Shown: one piece after another, positions 25,278 through 32,406 of the stretch
How the letters are laid out: every line of letters starts with the position of its first letter
Position numbering within the stretch: the first letter of the stretch is position 1
NCBI GenBank assembly: GCA_934590355.1
Contig: CAKTOX010000001.1
Coordinates: 1-64,000 of the forward strand
DNA from: an uncultured Oscillospiraceae bacterium
GTDB taxonomy: Bacteria > Bacillota > Clostridia > Oscillospirales > Oscillospiraceae
Direction of reading: 5' to 3'
Length of the DNA: 64,000 nucleotides
Notes under the pieces: model-generated
Seen by the model: only the letters and a program-made list of their open reading frames with translations
The model's database searches: none
What the model was told of the DNA's origin: nothing
Position numbers and translations under genes: made by a program

Positions 25278-25302
25278 TACACGAAGTATTACCGAGATTT
25301 TT
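25264..25302 (+). terminator. Intrinsic terminator overlapping the MATE stop codon
   Basis: AAATCTCGGTAATAC / GTATTACCGAGATTT around ACGAA, then T-run; the A run on the left also suits the convergent yhaN-like gene. Confidence 0.88.
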
Positions 25303-25311
25303 GATGCTTTC

Positions 25312-27216
25312 TTATTTGCAGGTAAACAGTATGACCTGACGCTCGCGGGAAATGTCCTCAAGAAGCGAGAGCGCCTGCCTTTTGCGCTCGGGGTCGAGAT
25401 TTACGAGCGCATCGTCAAGCACGAGCGGGCAGCTTGAGCCCTCCGGCAGCGCAAGACGGCACACCGCAAGGCGCACGGCAAGGTACATAAGATCGAGGGT
25501 GCCTGCGCTGAGGTATTCCGCGGGTCTGGGCACACTGTTGCCATTCTCGCGCACCGCGGCGGAAAAATCTCTGCCGAGCGTCACGGCGGCGTACTTGCCG
25601 TCAGTCATTCTGCTCATATACTGCGCCGCGAGCTTGCCGAGCTCGGGCGAGAAGCGGCTTTGTATATCCGCATCGGCGGCCTTGAGCGTCTGAACGGCAA
25701 GGCTTATCGCGTCGTACTCATTGCTAAGCTCCTCGTGCTCGTCCTGAAGGCGGCTTATCTCGCTTGCAAGCACCATCGGGTCGCCCATTGCCGCCAAAAA
25801 GCCGTTTTGCTCGGCTATCGCGGAGCTGAGCTCGGCGCATTTTGACTTTGCCTCGGCAAGCTCGCGTCCGAGCTTTGCGGCGTGACTGTCGCCGCCGGCA
25901 AAATCGAGCTCGCTTATCGAGCGGCTTTCAGCCTGCTCCTGCTTTCTGCGCATCGCGGCAAACTCGTCGGCGGCTCTGCGCTCAAGCTCGCGCGCGCTTT
26001 GCAGCTCGTCGCGCAGCCTGATATATTCGTCAAGGCAGGCCGCCATGCCGCTCTCATCGTCCGCGTGATATTTCTGAAGCAGCTTTTTCCGCTGCTTTGC
26101 GGCATCGTAGATCGACGCCTTTATTTTAGAAAGGCTGACGAACAGCAGCACTCCGACTATGAGTGCAATACCTGCCGCGCAGAATGCGTACACCGCGTAT
26201 TCCGAGAAAGCTATGCCCAGCACCGCAAGGATCACCGCAAGCGCCGCGACCGCAAGCGCCGCCGCGGGCGACACGTTTTTCGATGCACGCTCCTTGAGCT
26301 CAAGCGATTGTCCCATGTCGGCGCGAAGCTGCGCCTCGGGGTTTTTGCAATCCTCGCCGCCGAGGACGCTCGCGTTAAACGCCGCCTGACACTCGGCAAG
26401 GCGCTTGAGCGCACGCTCGTGCTTCTCGCTTGCCGCGCTCACCTCACCTCTGACGTTCATCAGCCCGCTCAGCACGCCCTTGCGCACGTTTTTGCGGCTC
26501 TCGGTCATCTCCTCCTCGAGCCTTGCGCATTCCTTCTTTGCGTCATCGAGCTCGCGGAGCATTTCATCGCGCTTTGCCGCAGTGCTGCCCTGTTCGGTGA
26601 GAACGCGGTTTTTGCGGTTAATTTCGTCCTCTATCTCGGGCAGGCGGCCGCGCTGGTTAAAGCGGCGCGAGCGCTGCCACTGGCGCAGTCTTGCGTCGGC
26701 CTCCGTGTACGAGCAGTCCTCCTCGCCGGTCGATACGATGGCGCCGATGCGCTTTTCAAGCTCGGCACTCGGCGTGACGGCGAGCTTGCCCTGCTCGATA
26801 AAGGCGCTGCGGCGAAACACCTCGCGCTCGACTCCCGTGAGCATCTGCCCCGCAGAGACTCCGTTCAGGCCCTCAATGGGCTCGTTCGTTCCCGTATAAA
26901 CAGCGGAAAACTCGCGCATCGGGGCATTTGCCGCCTTCGTCGTGCGTATGAGCGTTATTTCGCGCTCGCCGCAGCTTAGCTCCATGCTGCCGCGCATCGC
27001 AGCGCCCGACCACGGCGCATAGCGCAGCTTATCGGGCAGATACCCCGCCTTTTGCCGCTCGGAGCTGTCAACGCCGTAGAGCATCGCACGGATAAACGCG
27101 CACCAGGTGCTCTTTCCGCTCTCGTTCGGCGCGGCTATGATATTGAGCCCCTCGTGCAGCTCGAGATTATCGCCGTCGAGCTTTCCGAAGGTCGCCTCAA
27201 GCTTGTTAATTACCAT
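25312..27216 (-). CDS. SbcC/YhaN-like AAA family ATPase
   Basis: 634 residues. SMC/Rad50-like: Walker A APNESGKST near residue 33, long coiled coils (about 190-300 and 375-520), and a C-terminal signature/Walker B (SAGTLDLMYLAVRLAV, LVLDDALVNLDPERKRQAL). Two hydrophobic helices (about 325-370) break the coiled coil, as in YhaN proteins, and suggest membrane attachment. With the next-door phosphoesterase it should form a Rad50-Mre11-like nuclease complex. ATG 27216 has GAGGAGG 11 bases upstream and overlaps the phosphoesterase gene by 11 bases. Confidence 0.9.
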   Translation of the reverse strand: MVINKLEATFGKLDGDNLELHEGLNIIAAPNESGKSTWCAFIRAMLYGVDSSERQKAGYLPDKLRYAPWSGAAMRGSMELSCGEREITLIRTTKAANAPMREFSAVYTGTNEPIEGLNGVSAGQMLTGVEREVFRRSAFIEQGKLAVTPSAELEKRIGAIVSTGEEDCSYTEADARLRQWQRSRRFNQRGRLPEIEDEINRKNRVLTEQGSTAAKRDEMLRELDDAKKECARLEEEMTESRKNVRKGVLSGLMNVRGEVSAASEKHERALKRLAECQAAFNASVLGGEDCKNPEAQLRADMGQSLELKERASKNVSPAAALAVAALAVILAVLGIAFSEYAVYAFCAAGIALIVGVLLFVSLSKIKASIYDAAKQRKKLLQKYHADDESGMAACLDEYIRLRDELQSARELERRAADEFAAMRRKQEQAESRSISELDFAGGDSHAAKLGRELAEAKSKCAELSSAIAEQNGFLAAMGDPMVLASEISRLQDEHEELSNEYDAISLAVQTLKAADADIQSRFSPELGKLAAQYMSRMTDGKYAAVTLGRDFSAAVRENGNSVPRPAEYLSAGTLDLMYLAVRLAVCRLALPEGSSCPLVLDDALVNLDPERKRQALSLLEDISRERQVILFTCK

Positions 27217-28312
27217 GGCGCACCACCTCCTCGCGGTTATCAAGCGCAGCAAGCCCCCAGCGCACCGCTTGGCTTATCCTCTCCCGCTCCGCATCGGTCT
27301 TTGCCGCGTCATACTCCTGCTTCAGGCGCATGATAAATCGCCCGCGCAGGCTGTCATCGCCCGCAAGCGCCCAAACATCGCGCCGCAAAACGGTCTCGTC
27401 ACGAAGCTGGAGTGCAAAAAATCTGCCCTCAAGCGCACGAAGCAGGGCATCGACATCGGGCGAGCGCTCGGACTCGCCGCGCAGAATGATGCGGTAAACG
27501 TCGTTTTCCGTACTCTGCGGAAGGGCTTTCTCAATGTCGCCGAGCACGTCTCCCCCGCTGAGCTGCACCTGAGCTATCTCATAACGGCGCTGCGCGATGG
27601 ACACGCTTTTAATATCGCAGCCCTCGCCGAGAGTGACTATATACACCTGCTTATCGCCCGTTTCGTCGAAGCCGCGTCCCTCGGGGCAGCCGGGCCATGC
27701 GTAACAGCAGCCGCCGGCGCGTCTGAGCCCGCTGCCGCTGTGGATATGCCCAAGAGCGACGTAGTCCATGCCGGAGGCGGCAATGTCGCTTTCCGTTATG
27801 GGGTCATAGCTTGACGCCTCGTTCAGTTCGCCGTGGATGCACATTATATCCTTGACGCCCGGTACCTTGGCAGCCGAAAAGCCGCGCAGCATCGCACCGC
27901 TGTACTTATCCGTGAACGCCGCACCCCAGACTCTTGCGCCGAGCTCGGGAAGCTCCACGCACTCGGGCACGGGCTTTTTAAATATATGTATATTCTCCGG
28001 AAATTCCACGCGCGCATACGGCGATCTTTCGGAATAAAAATCGTGGTTGCCCGGTGAAATGAACACCGGTATCCCGAGGCTGCCGAACGCCTTTGCAATG
28101 TCCTCGGCGGTCTCGGCATAGGCGGTGTCGGAATCGAGCAGATCGCCCGCAAGCAAAATCATGTCCGCGCTCTCACGCTCGGCAAGCTGCGCGATGCCGT
28201 AGAGAAGCTGCCTCTGCTCGGCTCTGCGCCGCATCGCCTTTTCGCCTCCGAGTCCCTCAAAGGGCGAATCGAGATGCAGGTCGGCAGCGTGCAGCAGTTT
28301 TATCTCATTCAT
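27206..28312 (-). CDS. SbcD/YhaO-like metallophosphoesterase (exonuclease subunit)
   Basis: 368 residues. Calcineurin-like domain: HAADLHLDSPF (Asp/His), LAGDLLDSD, SPGNHDFYSE, CIHGELN, VALGHIHSGS, all metal ligands present. Mre11-type nuclease partner of the downstream SbcC/YhaN-like ATPase. Its ATG overlaps the stop of the ymdB gene (ATGA). The C-terminal 150 residues form the capping and ATPase-binding part. Confidence 0.9.
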   Translation of the reverse strand: MNEIKLLHAADLHLDSPFEGLGGEKAMRRRAEQRQLLYGIAQLAERESADMILLAGDLLDSDTAYAETAEDIAKAFGSLGIPVFISPGNHDFYSERSPYARVEFPENIHIFKKPVPECVELPELGARVWGAAFTDKYSGAMLRGFSAAKVPGVKDIMCIHGELNEASSYDPITESDIAASGMDYVALGHIHSGSGLRRAGGCCYAWPGCPEGRGFDETGDKQVYIVTLGEGCDIKSVSIAQRRYEIAQVQLSGGDVLGDIEKALPQSTENDVYRIILRGESERSPDVDALLRALEGRFFALQLRDETVLRRDVWALAGDDSLRGRFIMRLKQEYDAAKTDAERERISQAVRWGLAALDNREEVVRHGN

Positions 28313-29082
28313 GTAAATCTGACCCCTTCCGCACTTATGCATTTTCCCGTTTCGGCGTCTATCTCAAAAACGCAGCCCTCGAGCTTTGCCGGTCCCTTGG
28401 CAGAGTCGTAGCGGCGCGGAGGATCGCCGAAAAATTTGCCTATCGACTGCTCCGGCTCGATGCCGATCACGGAGTTCACCGCGCCCGTCATGCCGAGGTC
28501 TGTTATATAGCCCGTGCCGTTTGGCAGGACGCAGGCGTCGGAGGTCTGCACATGAGTGTGCGTGCCCCACACGGCGCTCGCCTTGCCGTCAAGCAAGAAG
28601 CCCATCGCGCGCTTTTCGCTCGTGCCCTCGGCGTGGAAATCGACAAGAATTATCTTCTCGCGTATCTCCTGCATATAGCCGTCCGCGATGACAAAGGGGT
28701 TATCCGTATTCGTATCGAGCGTAAAATGCCCCATAAGATTCATAACGCACACGTCGCCGAAGCTCGTCTTGTAAACGTCTATGCCCCGTCCCGGGCACTG
28801 CGGCGCGCAGTTGGCAGGGCGCAGGATCTTGCGTCTTTCGTCAAGATACGGTCTGAGCTCCGTGCGCGTCCAGGTGTGGTTTCCGAGCGTTATGACGTCC
28901 GCTCCCGCGTGCAGTATCGCGTCCGCCTGGCGCGGAGTTATGCCGACGACGTTGGCGTTTTCGCCGTTGACGACGGCGAAGGAAATATCAAGCTCCTTAC
29001 GCAGTCTGCGCAGGTTTTTTGTGAGGTAATCAAGCCCCGGCTCGCCGCAAACGTCGCCGACGGCAAGTATTTTCACTGTCAT
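28309..29082 (-). CDS. ymdB: YmdB-type metallophosphoesterase (2',3'-cyclic nucleotide phosphodiesterase)
   Basis: 257 residues of the TIGR00282 family. Metal ligands: VGDVCGEPG, NGEN, TLGNHTW, DFHAE, WGTHTHVQT. YmdB of Bacillus cleaves 2',3'-cyclic nucleotides and affects biofilm and motility choices; it often sits after rny. Here it heads an operon with the YhaO/YhaN pair. ATG 29082 has GAGGAG upstream. Confidence 0.92.
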   Translation of the reverse strand: MTVKILAVGDVCGEPGLDYLTKNLRRLRKELDISFAVVNGENANVVGITPRQADAILHAGADVITLGNHTWTRTELRPYLDERRKILRPANCAPQCPGRGIDVYKTSFGDVCVMNLMGHFTLDTNTDNPFVIADGYMQEIREKIILVDFHAEGTSEKRAMGFLLDGKASAVWGTHTHVQTSDACVLPNGTGYITDLGMTGAVNSVIGIEPEQSIGKFFGDPPRRYDSAKGPAKLEGCVFEIDAETGKCISAEGVRFT

Positions 29083-29134
29083 TAAAAAATCTCCTCTCAT
29101 GGAGTCGCGGCTCCAGTACTGGATTTATAAGCGT

Positions 29135-29164
29135 AGTATAGCACAAATTGCAGCGGTGTAGCAA
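29135..29164 (-). promoter_or_regulatory. Promoter of ymdB-yhaO-yhaN
   Basis: Minus strand TTGCTA (29164-29159), 18 bases, TATACT (29140-29135); the leader carries a GGAG/CTCC hairpin at about 29101-29114. Confidence 0.55.
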
Positions 29165-29201
29165 AGAATTATGGCCATAATATATTGCGGAGGTGTAAAC
29201 A

Positions 29202-29375
29202 ATGAAAAAATCAAAGTTTCTCGTAGGCATGGGCGTAGGCGTGACGGTCGGCTCACTTGCCGGCATGGCAATGTCGGGCTCCGGCAACAAGCGTTCGCCC
29301 AAAAACGTGGTCGGTAAAACGCTCAAAACCATGGGCGAAGTGGTCGATGCAGTGTCAAGCTCGATAGGCATGTAA
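29202..29375 (+). CDS. Small Gly/Ser-rich protein with one hydrophobic segment
   Basis: 57 residues, opening MKKSKFLVGMGVGVTVGSLA, a basic start with a glycine-rich hydrophobic stretch, followed by a polar helix (VVGKTLKTMGEVVDAVSSSIGM). GGAGGTG lies nine bases before the ATG. It resembles the small YtxH-like membrane proteins of Firmicutes, but this is a weak match. Single gene upstream of tRNA-Arg. Confidence 0.7.
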   Translation: MKKSKFLVGMGVGVTVGSLAGMAMSGSGNKRSPKNVVGKTLKTMGEVVDAVSSSIGM

Positions 29376-29415
29376 TTATTTTTAACGATTTTGTCCGAAA
29401 ATAATTAAAAAGGGC

Positions 29416-29444
29416 TTGCATTTCTCTTCTGGCTGTGCTAATAT
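29416..29444 (+). promoter_or_regulatory. Promoter of tRNA-Arg
   Basis: TTGCAT (29416-29421), 17 bases, TAATAT (29439-29444), 20 bases before the tRNA. Confidence 0.5.
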
Positions 29445-29464
29445 ACTAAAGCGCTAAGCGATAA

Positions 29465-29541
29465 GCGCCGCTAGCTCAGCTGGATAGAGCGTCTGGCTAC
29501 GGACCAGAAGGTCAGGGGTTCGAATCCCTTGCGGCGTGCCA
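29465..29541 (+). tRNA. tRNA-Arg (anticodon ACG)
   Basis: 77 bases with encoded CCA. Acceptor GCGCCGC/GCGGCGT, anticodon stem TCTGG/CCAGA with loop CTACGGA giving ACG, T loop TTCGAAT, discriminator G. Substrate of the TadA deaminase encoded at 1680. Confidence 0.96.
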
Positions 29542-29547
29542 AAAAAG

Positions 29548-29582
29548 AAAAGCCTGTAGTTTAAACGACTACAGGTTTTTCT
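29548..29582 (+). terminator. Terminator of tRNA-Arg
   Basis: CCTGTAGT / ACTACAGG stem flanked by A and T runs. Confidence 0.85.
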
Positions 29583-29675
29583 TTGTTTTTCAAGGGTTTG
29601 CGTGCTTTTTCTGTGCAGATTTTTTACGCATCACGCGGATTATATCCGCAAAATCAAGGCCTTTTAGCGTCGGTT

Positions 29676-29954
29676 TTACGCAATTTTTACGACATCGTGC
29701 AGTTCGTCAGCGAACGAAGCAGTTATATTATCCATTTGCCGCCTCCTGCAAATGCCTTGCCAGCGCGTCAAATATCGCTCACGCACATGTTGAGCAGTTG
29801 CCTCGACCTCCGCCGCAGTCAATGTTTGTTCGTTACGGAGGTTGACCTTCTCAGTCTGCTGTGATACAGTATTATCAACAGCCACCCTTGCTGCGGTTTC
29901 GGACGTATCGCTCAGGGCATTATTGCCAAAGACGGACGAAGGGGCTGTTTCTTT
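29676..29954 (-). pseudogene. Reading-frame remnant downstream of tRNA-Arg
   Basis: An open stretch of about 92 codons with protein-like composition (NNALSDTSETAARVAVDNTV, then NLRNEQTLTAAEVEATAQHV) begins after a stop codon without an ATG; a GTG at 29885 lacks a ribosome site. It ends abruptly and the bases on to 29583 hold no frame. It looks like a piece of a larger lost gene beside a tRNA 3' end, perhaps from a former integrated element. No known domain was recognised. Confidence 0.4.
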
Positions 29955-29971
29955 TTACTTACCGCCGGCAT

Positions 29972-30005
29972 AAAAAATCGGAGTCTGCGTGACTCCGATT
30001 TTTTT
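29972..30005. terminator. Bidirectional intrinsic terminator
   Basis: AATCGGAGTC / GACTCCGATT around TGCGT with A6 and T7 flanks; ends the lysozyme gene on the minus strand. Confidence 0.88.
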
Positions 30006-30024
30006 GCTTCCCTGTGGGGAGTAT

Positions 30025-30909
30025 TTACTTTTCCTCAAACAGCATATCAAGGTCGCAGTCGGCGTTAATGCCCGGCACCCTGCCCGAATAGCTGTACTGC
30101 CAGACGTCGTGGGCATAGTAAAAATACGGGTAGCTGCCTATGCCGACGCCCCAGAGCATATAATTCTGAAGCCGCGCAAGGTCATAGCCGTAGTAGCCGG
30201 TGTCGTTATACACGTAAACTCCCGCCTTGTAGCCCGATGCCTCGACCTGCTCGCAGAACGCCACAGCGCAGCTTGTGAGCGTTTCGTTTTCGACCTCGTC
30301 CGTGCGGGCCGTGTCGTTTCCTATGCGCTCCCAATCGAAAAACACCGGCATGTCGAGCTTCCTGCCTTCAAGCAACGTCACCACATAGCTTGCCTCGCGG
30401 CGCGCCTCTGTTTCGTCTATCGCCTGCGAGAAGAAATACACTCCAACTCGCAGTCCCGCCGCCCTTGCGCCGTCAATATTCTTTAGCAGATTATCGTCCT
30501 CGTACAGCTCGCCGCTGCCGTAATAGGTGCCTCCTGCGCGGATTATCGCAAAGCTCACTCCGCTGTCGCTGACCTGCTGCCAGTCGATATCGCCCTGATA
30601 CGATGACACGTCCACGCCGCGGCTTGCCTTGTATTTGCTGCCGACATAGGTGACGGCTCCGCTCTCGTCGGTTTTGAAATCTTCCTTTGTAAGCTCGTTT
30701 CTCTCAACGCCGTCCTGCGGGACTATCCACACATAGCGCTCACCGTTATACACCTGCACCATGCCATCGTGCTCGTCTGCCGCCGTGTTATGGCGCTGCG
30801 CAAAGCGCACGGCGAGCACCGCCAGCAGAGCCAGCACTACGATGAAGGCTAAAAGCATTGCGGGGCTCAGCCCGCGGCTGTACTTGATTTTTCTCTTTGT
30901 CTTTTTCAT
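30025..30909 (-). CDS. Membrane-anchored GH25 lysozyme
   Basis: 294 residues: basic N-terminus, membrane helix (about 17-38), a 60-residue spacer, and a GH25 muramidase domain from about residue 95. Catalytic region residues are seen: GVDVSSYQGDIDW (Asp), FAIIRAGGTYYG, VYFFSQAI, MPVFFDWERIG (Asp and Glu), and DCDLDMLF at the end. It should cleave the MurNAc-GlcNAc bond of peptidoglycan outside the cell. It lies directly after the sigma-like gene, 36 bases apart. It may be a host wall enzyme or a phage-derived one. Confidence 0.9.
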   Translation of the reverse strand: MKKTKRKIKYSRGLSPAMLLAFIVVLALLAVLAVRFAQRHNTAADEHDGMVQVYNGERYVWIVPQDGVERNELTKEDFKTDESGAVTYVGSKYKASRGVDVSSYQGDIDWQQVSDSGVSFAIIRAGGTYYGSGELYEDDNLLKNIDGARAAGLRVGVYFFSQAIDETEARREASYVVTLLEGRKLDMPVFFDWERIGNDTARTDEVENETLTSCAVAFCEQVEASGYKAGVYVYNDTGYYGYDLARLQNYMLWGVGIGSYPYFYYAHDVWQYSYSGRVPGINADCDLDMLFEEK

Positions 30910-30945
30910 GCTGCCATTTTACCACGGCTCGGGCGAGGTGTAAAG

Positions 30946-31263
30946 TTAACATTCTTCTAACGATGAAAGCAGCGTTCTTCCGCCATAGCGCAGGCTGCTC
31001 TTGAGGCGCTCGCGGCCGCGCTTGAGGGTGCGGCTGACGCTGGATATGTGAAGCCCGAGCTCGTCGGCAATGTCCTGCATGGGCATCTGCTCGAGATAGT
31101 ACATCGTTATGAGCTGTCTCTGGCGCCTCGTGAGCTCCGAGTTTATCGCGCTCCTGAGCGCAGCGGCAGCGCCCCCGCTGCACTCGGACACGAGCCTTAT
31201 GTACTGCCTGAGCGCCATGTATTCCTCCTGCTTTGCGAACATATTAAGCTTCTTTTCCTGCAT
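30946..31263 (-). CDS. Sigma-70 region 4-like HTH protein
   Basis: 105 residues. Residues 48-90 form a sigma region 4 helix-turn-helix (LTRRQRQLITMYYLEQMPMQ, DIADELGLHISSVSRTLKRG); no region 2 is visible, so it cannot be a full sigma factor. Similar small proteins act as late-gene activators in phage-like elements (for example Xpf of PBSX). ATG 31263 is chosen for GGAG nine bases upstream; it overlaps the preceding gene by 20 bases. Confidence 0.8.
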   Translation of the reverse strand: MQEKKLNMFAKQEEYMALRQYIRLVSECSGGAAAALRSAINSELTRRQRQLITMYYLEQMPMQDIADELGLHISSVSRTLKRGRERLKSSLRYGGRTLLSSLEEC

Positions 31264-31474
31264 ATACATCATCTCCGTAGTAGTTTTCAAGGTAGCGCGA
31301 GATCGCCATTGCGTCGCGCATCATGCCCGTCAATATGCACACCCTGCGGCGCATACGCATCCTGTCAATTTCGCACATTGGCTCGTTTTCGAGCCTCTCG
31401 TTGAGCTCCGAAATGCGCTTTTTGCACTTCTGTGCGCTCTCATAATACTCTCCCGAAAGTTCGATCAGCTTCAT
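31244..31474 (-). CDS. Small helical protein, partner of the sigma-like factor
   Basis: 76 residues, almost wholly helical with coiled-coil character (YESAQKCKKRISELNERLEN, MRMRRRVCILTGMMRDAMAI). GGGAGG is eight bases before ATG 31474. Proteins of this shape precede sigma-region-4-like genes in clostridial phage-like regions, from what I recall; function unknown. First gene of a three-gene unit with the sigma-like factor and lysozyme. Confidence 0.7.
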   Translation of the reverse strand: MKLIELSGEYYESAQKCKKRISELNERLENEPMCEIDRMRMRRRVCILTGMMRDAMAISRYLENYYGDDVYAGKEA

Positions 31475-31521
31475 CGTTTTCCTCCCGATTTTCACAAAGC
31501 ATAAAATAATTAAAATTCTTG

Positions 31522-31550
31522 TTGACAAACCGCGCGGGGTTTGTTATTAT
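31522..31550 (+). promoter_or_regulatory. Promoter of tRNA-Thr/tRNA-Tyr
   Basis: TTGACA (31522-31527), 17 bases, TATTAT (31545-31550). The spacer holds an inverted repeat ACAAACC (31525-31531) / GGTTTGT (31538-31544). Confidence 0.8.
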
Positions 31551-31567
31551 ATCTGAGCCGGTATCGT

Positions 31568-31643
31568 GCTGGTGTAGCTCAGTTGGTAGAGCAGCTGATT
31601 TGTAATCAGCAGGTCGGGGGTTCGAGTCCGTCCACCAGCTCCA
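31568..31643 (+). tRNA. tRNA-Thr (anticodon TGT)
   Basis: 76 bases with CCA. Acceptor GCTGGTG/CACCAGC, anticodon stem GCTGA/TCAGC with loop TTTGTAA, T loop TTCGAGT, discriminator T. Confidence 0.97.
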
Positions 31644-31663
31644 CCGACAAGCAAAATATATAT

Positions 31664-31748
31664 GGGGGATTTCCCGAGTGGCCAAAGGGGACAGACTGTA
31701 AATCTGCTGGCAATGCCTTCGGTGGTTCGAATCCACCATCCCCCACCA
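31664..31748 (+). tRNA. tRNA-Tyr (anticodon GTA)
   Basis: 85 bases with CCA and a long variable arm (class II). Acceptor GGGGGAT/ATCCCCC, anticodon loop CTGTAAA, T loop TTCGAAT. Cotranscribed with tRNA-Thr 20 bases upstream. Confidence 0.97.
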
Positions 31749-31781
31749 AAAACCTTCGCATGAAAGTGCGGAGGTTTTTTT
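31748..31781 (+). terminator. Terminator of the tRNA-Thr/Tyr unit
   Basis: ACCTTCGCA / TGCGGAGGT stem around TGAAAG, then T6. Confidence 0.85.
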
Positions 31782-31872
31782 ACTTTTTCACTATCACCTC
31801 TTCACTATTACCTCTTTTTCTTGTAATCCGCTCGGCTTCATGCTAAGCTTAAGAAAAAACAGGAGGTACGGC

Positions 31873-32289
31873 ATGGATAATTCACTCGACCGCTTTCTCT
31901 CGGCTCAGGCTCATTCCTACGACGACGCACTGCGCGAGATACGCGCCGGCAGGAAGCGCAGCCACTGGATGTGGTATGTTTTTCCGCAGATAGCGGGGCT
32001 CGGCTTCAGCTCAACCGCGCAGTTTTACGCCATACGCAATTTAAACGAGGCGAAGGCGTATATTTCCCACCCCGTGCTCGGCGCAAGGCTCCTTGAGATC
32101 TCCCGCGCGCTCACGCAGCTTCCCTGCTCCGACCCCACCTCCGTCATGGGCTATCCCGACGATCTCAAGCTGTGCTCATGCATGACGCTTTTTGAGCTTG
32201 TCAGTGACGACCCCGTATTCGCCGAGGTGCTCGACAAATTCTACGGCGGCAGGCGCGACACGCGCACGCTGCGGCTGCTGGGGCTTTAA
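31873..32289 (+). CDS. DUF1810 family protein
   Basis: 138 residues. Family pattern from start to end: SLDRFLSAQAHSYDDALREI, GRKRSHWMWYVFPQIAGLG, YAIRNLNEAKAYISHPVLG, DDLKLCSCMTLFE and FYGGRRDTRTLRLL. Function of DUF1810 is not known; it is a small soluble helical protein. AGGAGG lies seven bases before ATG 31873, so an upstream in-frame start is rejected. Confidence 0.92.
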   Translation: MDNSLDRFLSAQAHSYDDALREIRAGRKRSHWMWYVFPQIAGLGFSSTAQFYAIRNLNEAKAYISHPVLGARLLEISRALTQLPCSDPTSVMGYPDDLKLCSCMTLFELVSDDPVFAEVLDKFYGGRRDTRTLRLLGL

Positions 32290-32338
32290 TGCACAAATCG
32301 GCACAGCTTCGACATCGTTTTTTCTGGCTATCCGCGAA

Positions 32339-32367
32339 TTGACTTTTCGTCCGTTCGCGGATATTAT
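32339..32367 (+). promoter_or_regulatory. Promoter of the NCS2 permease gene
   Basis: TTGACT (32339-32344), 17 bases, TATTAT (32362-32367). The leader is only about 33 bases, so no purine riboswitch is possible. Confidence 0.65.
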
Positions 32368-32406
32368 TTTGACTGTTGTTTTTAATTTTCCTAAAGGAGT
32401 AATGAA

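Noticed and set aside
32290..32406. Purine riboswitch before the NCS2 permease
   Set aside because: The mapped promoter leaves only about 33 bases of leader, too short for the aptamer.
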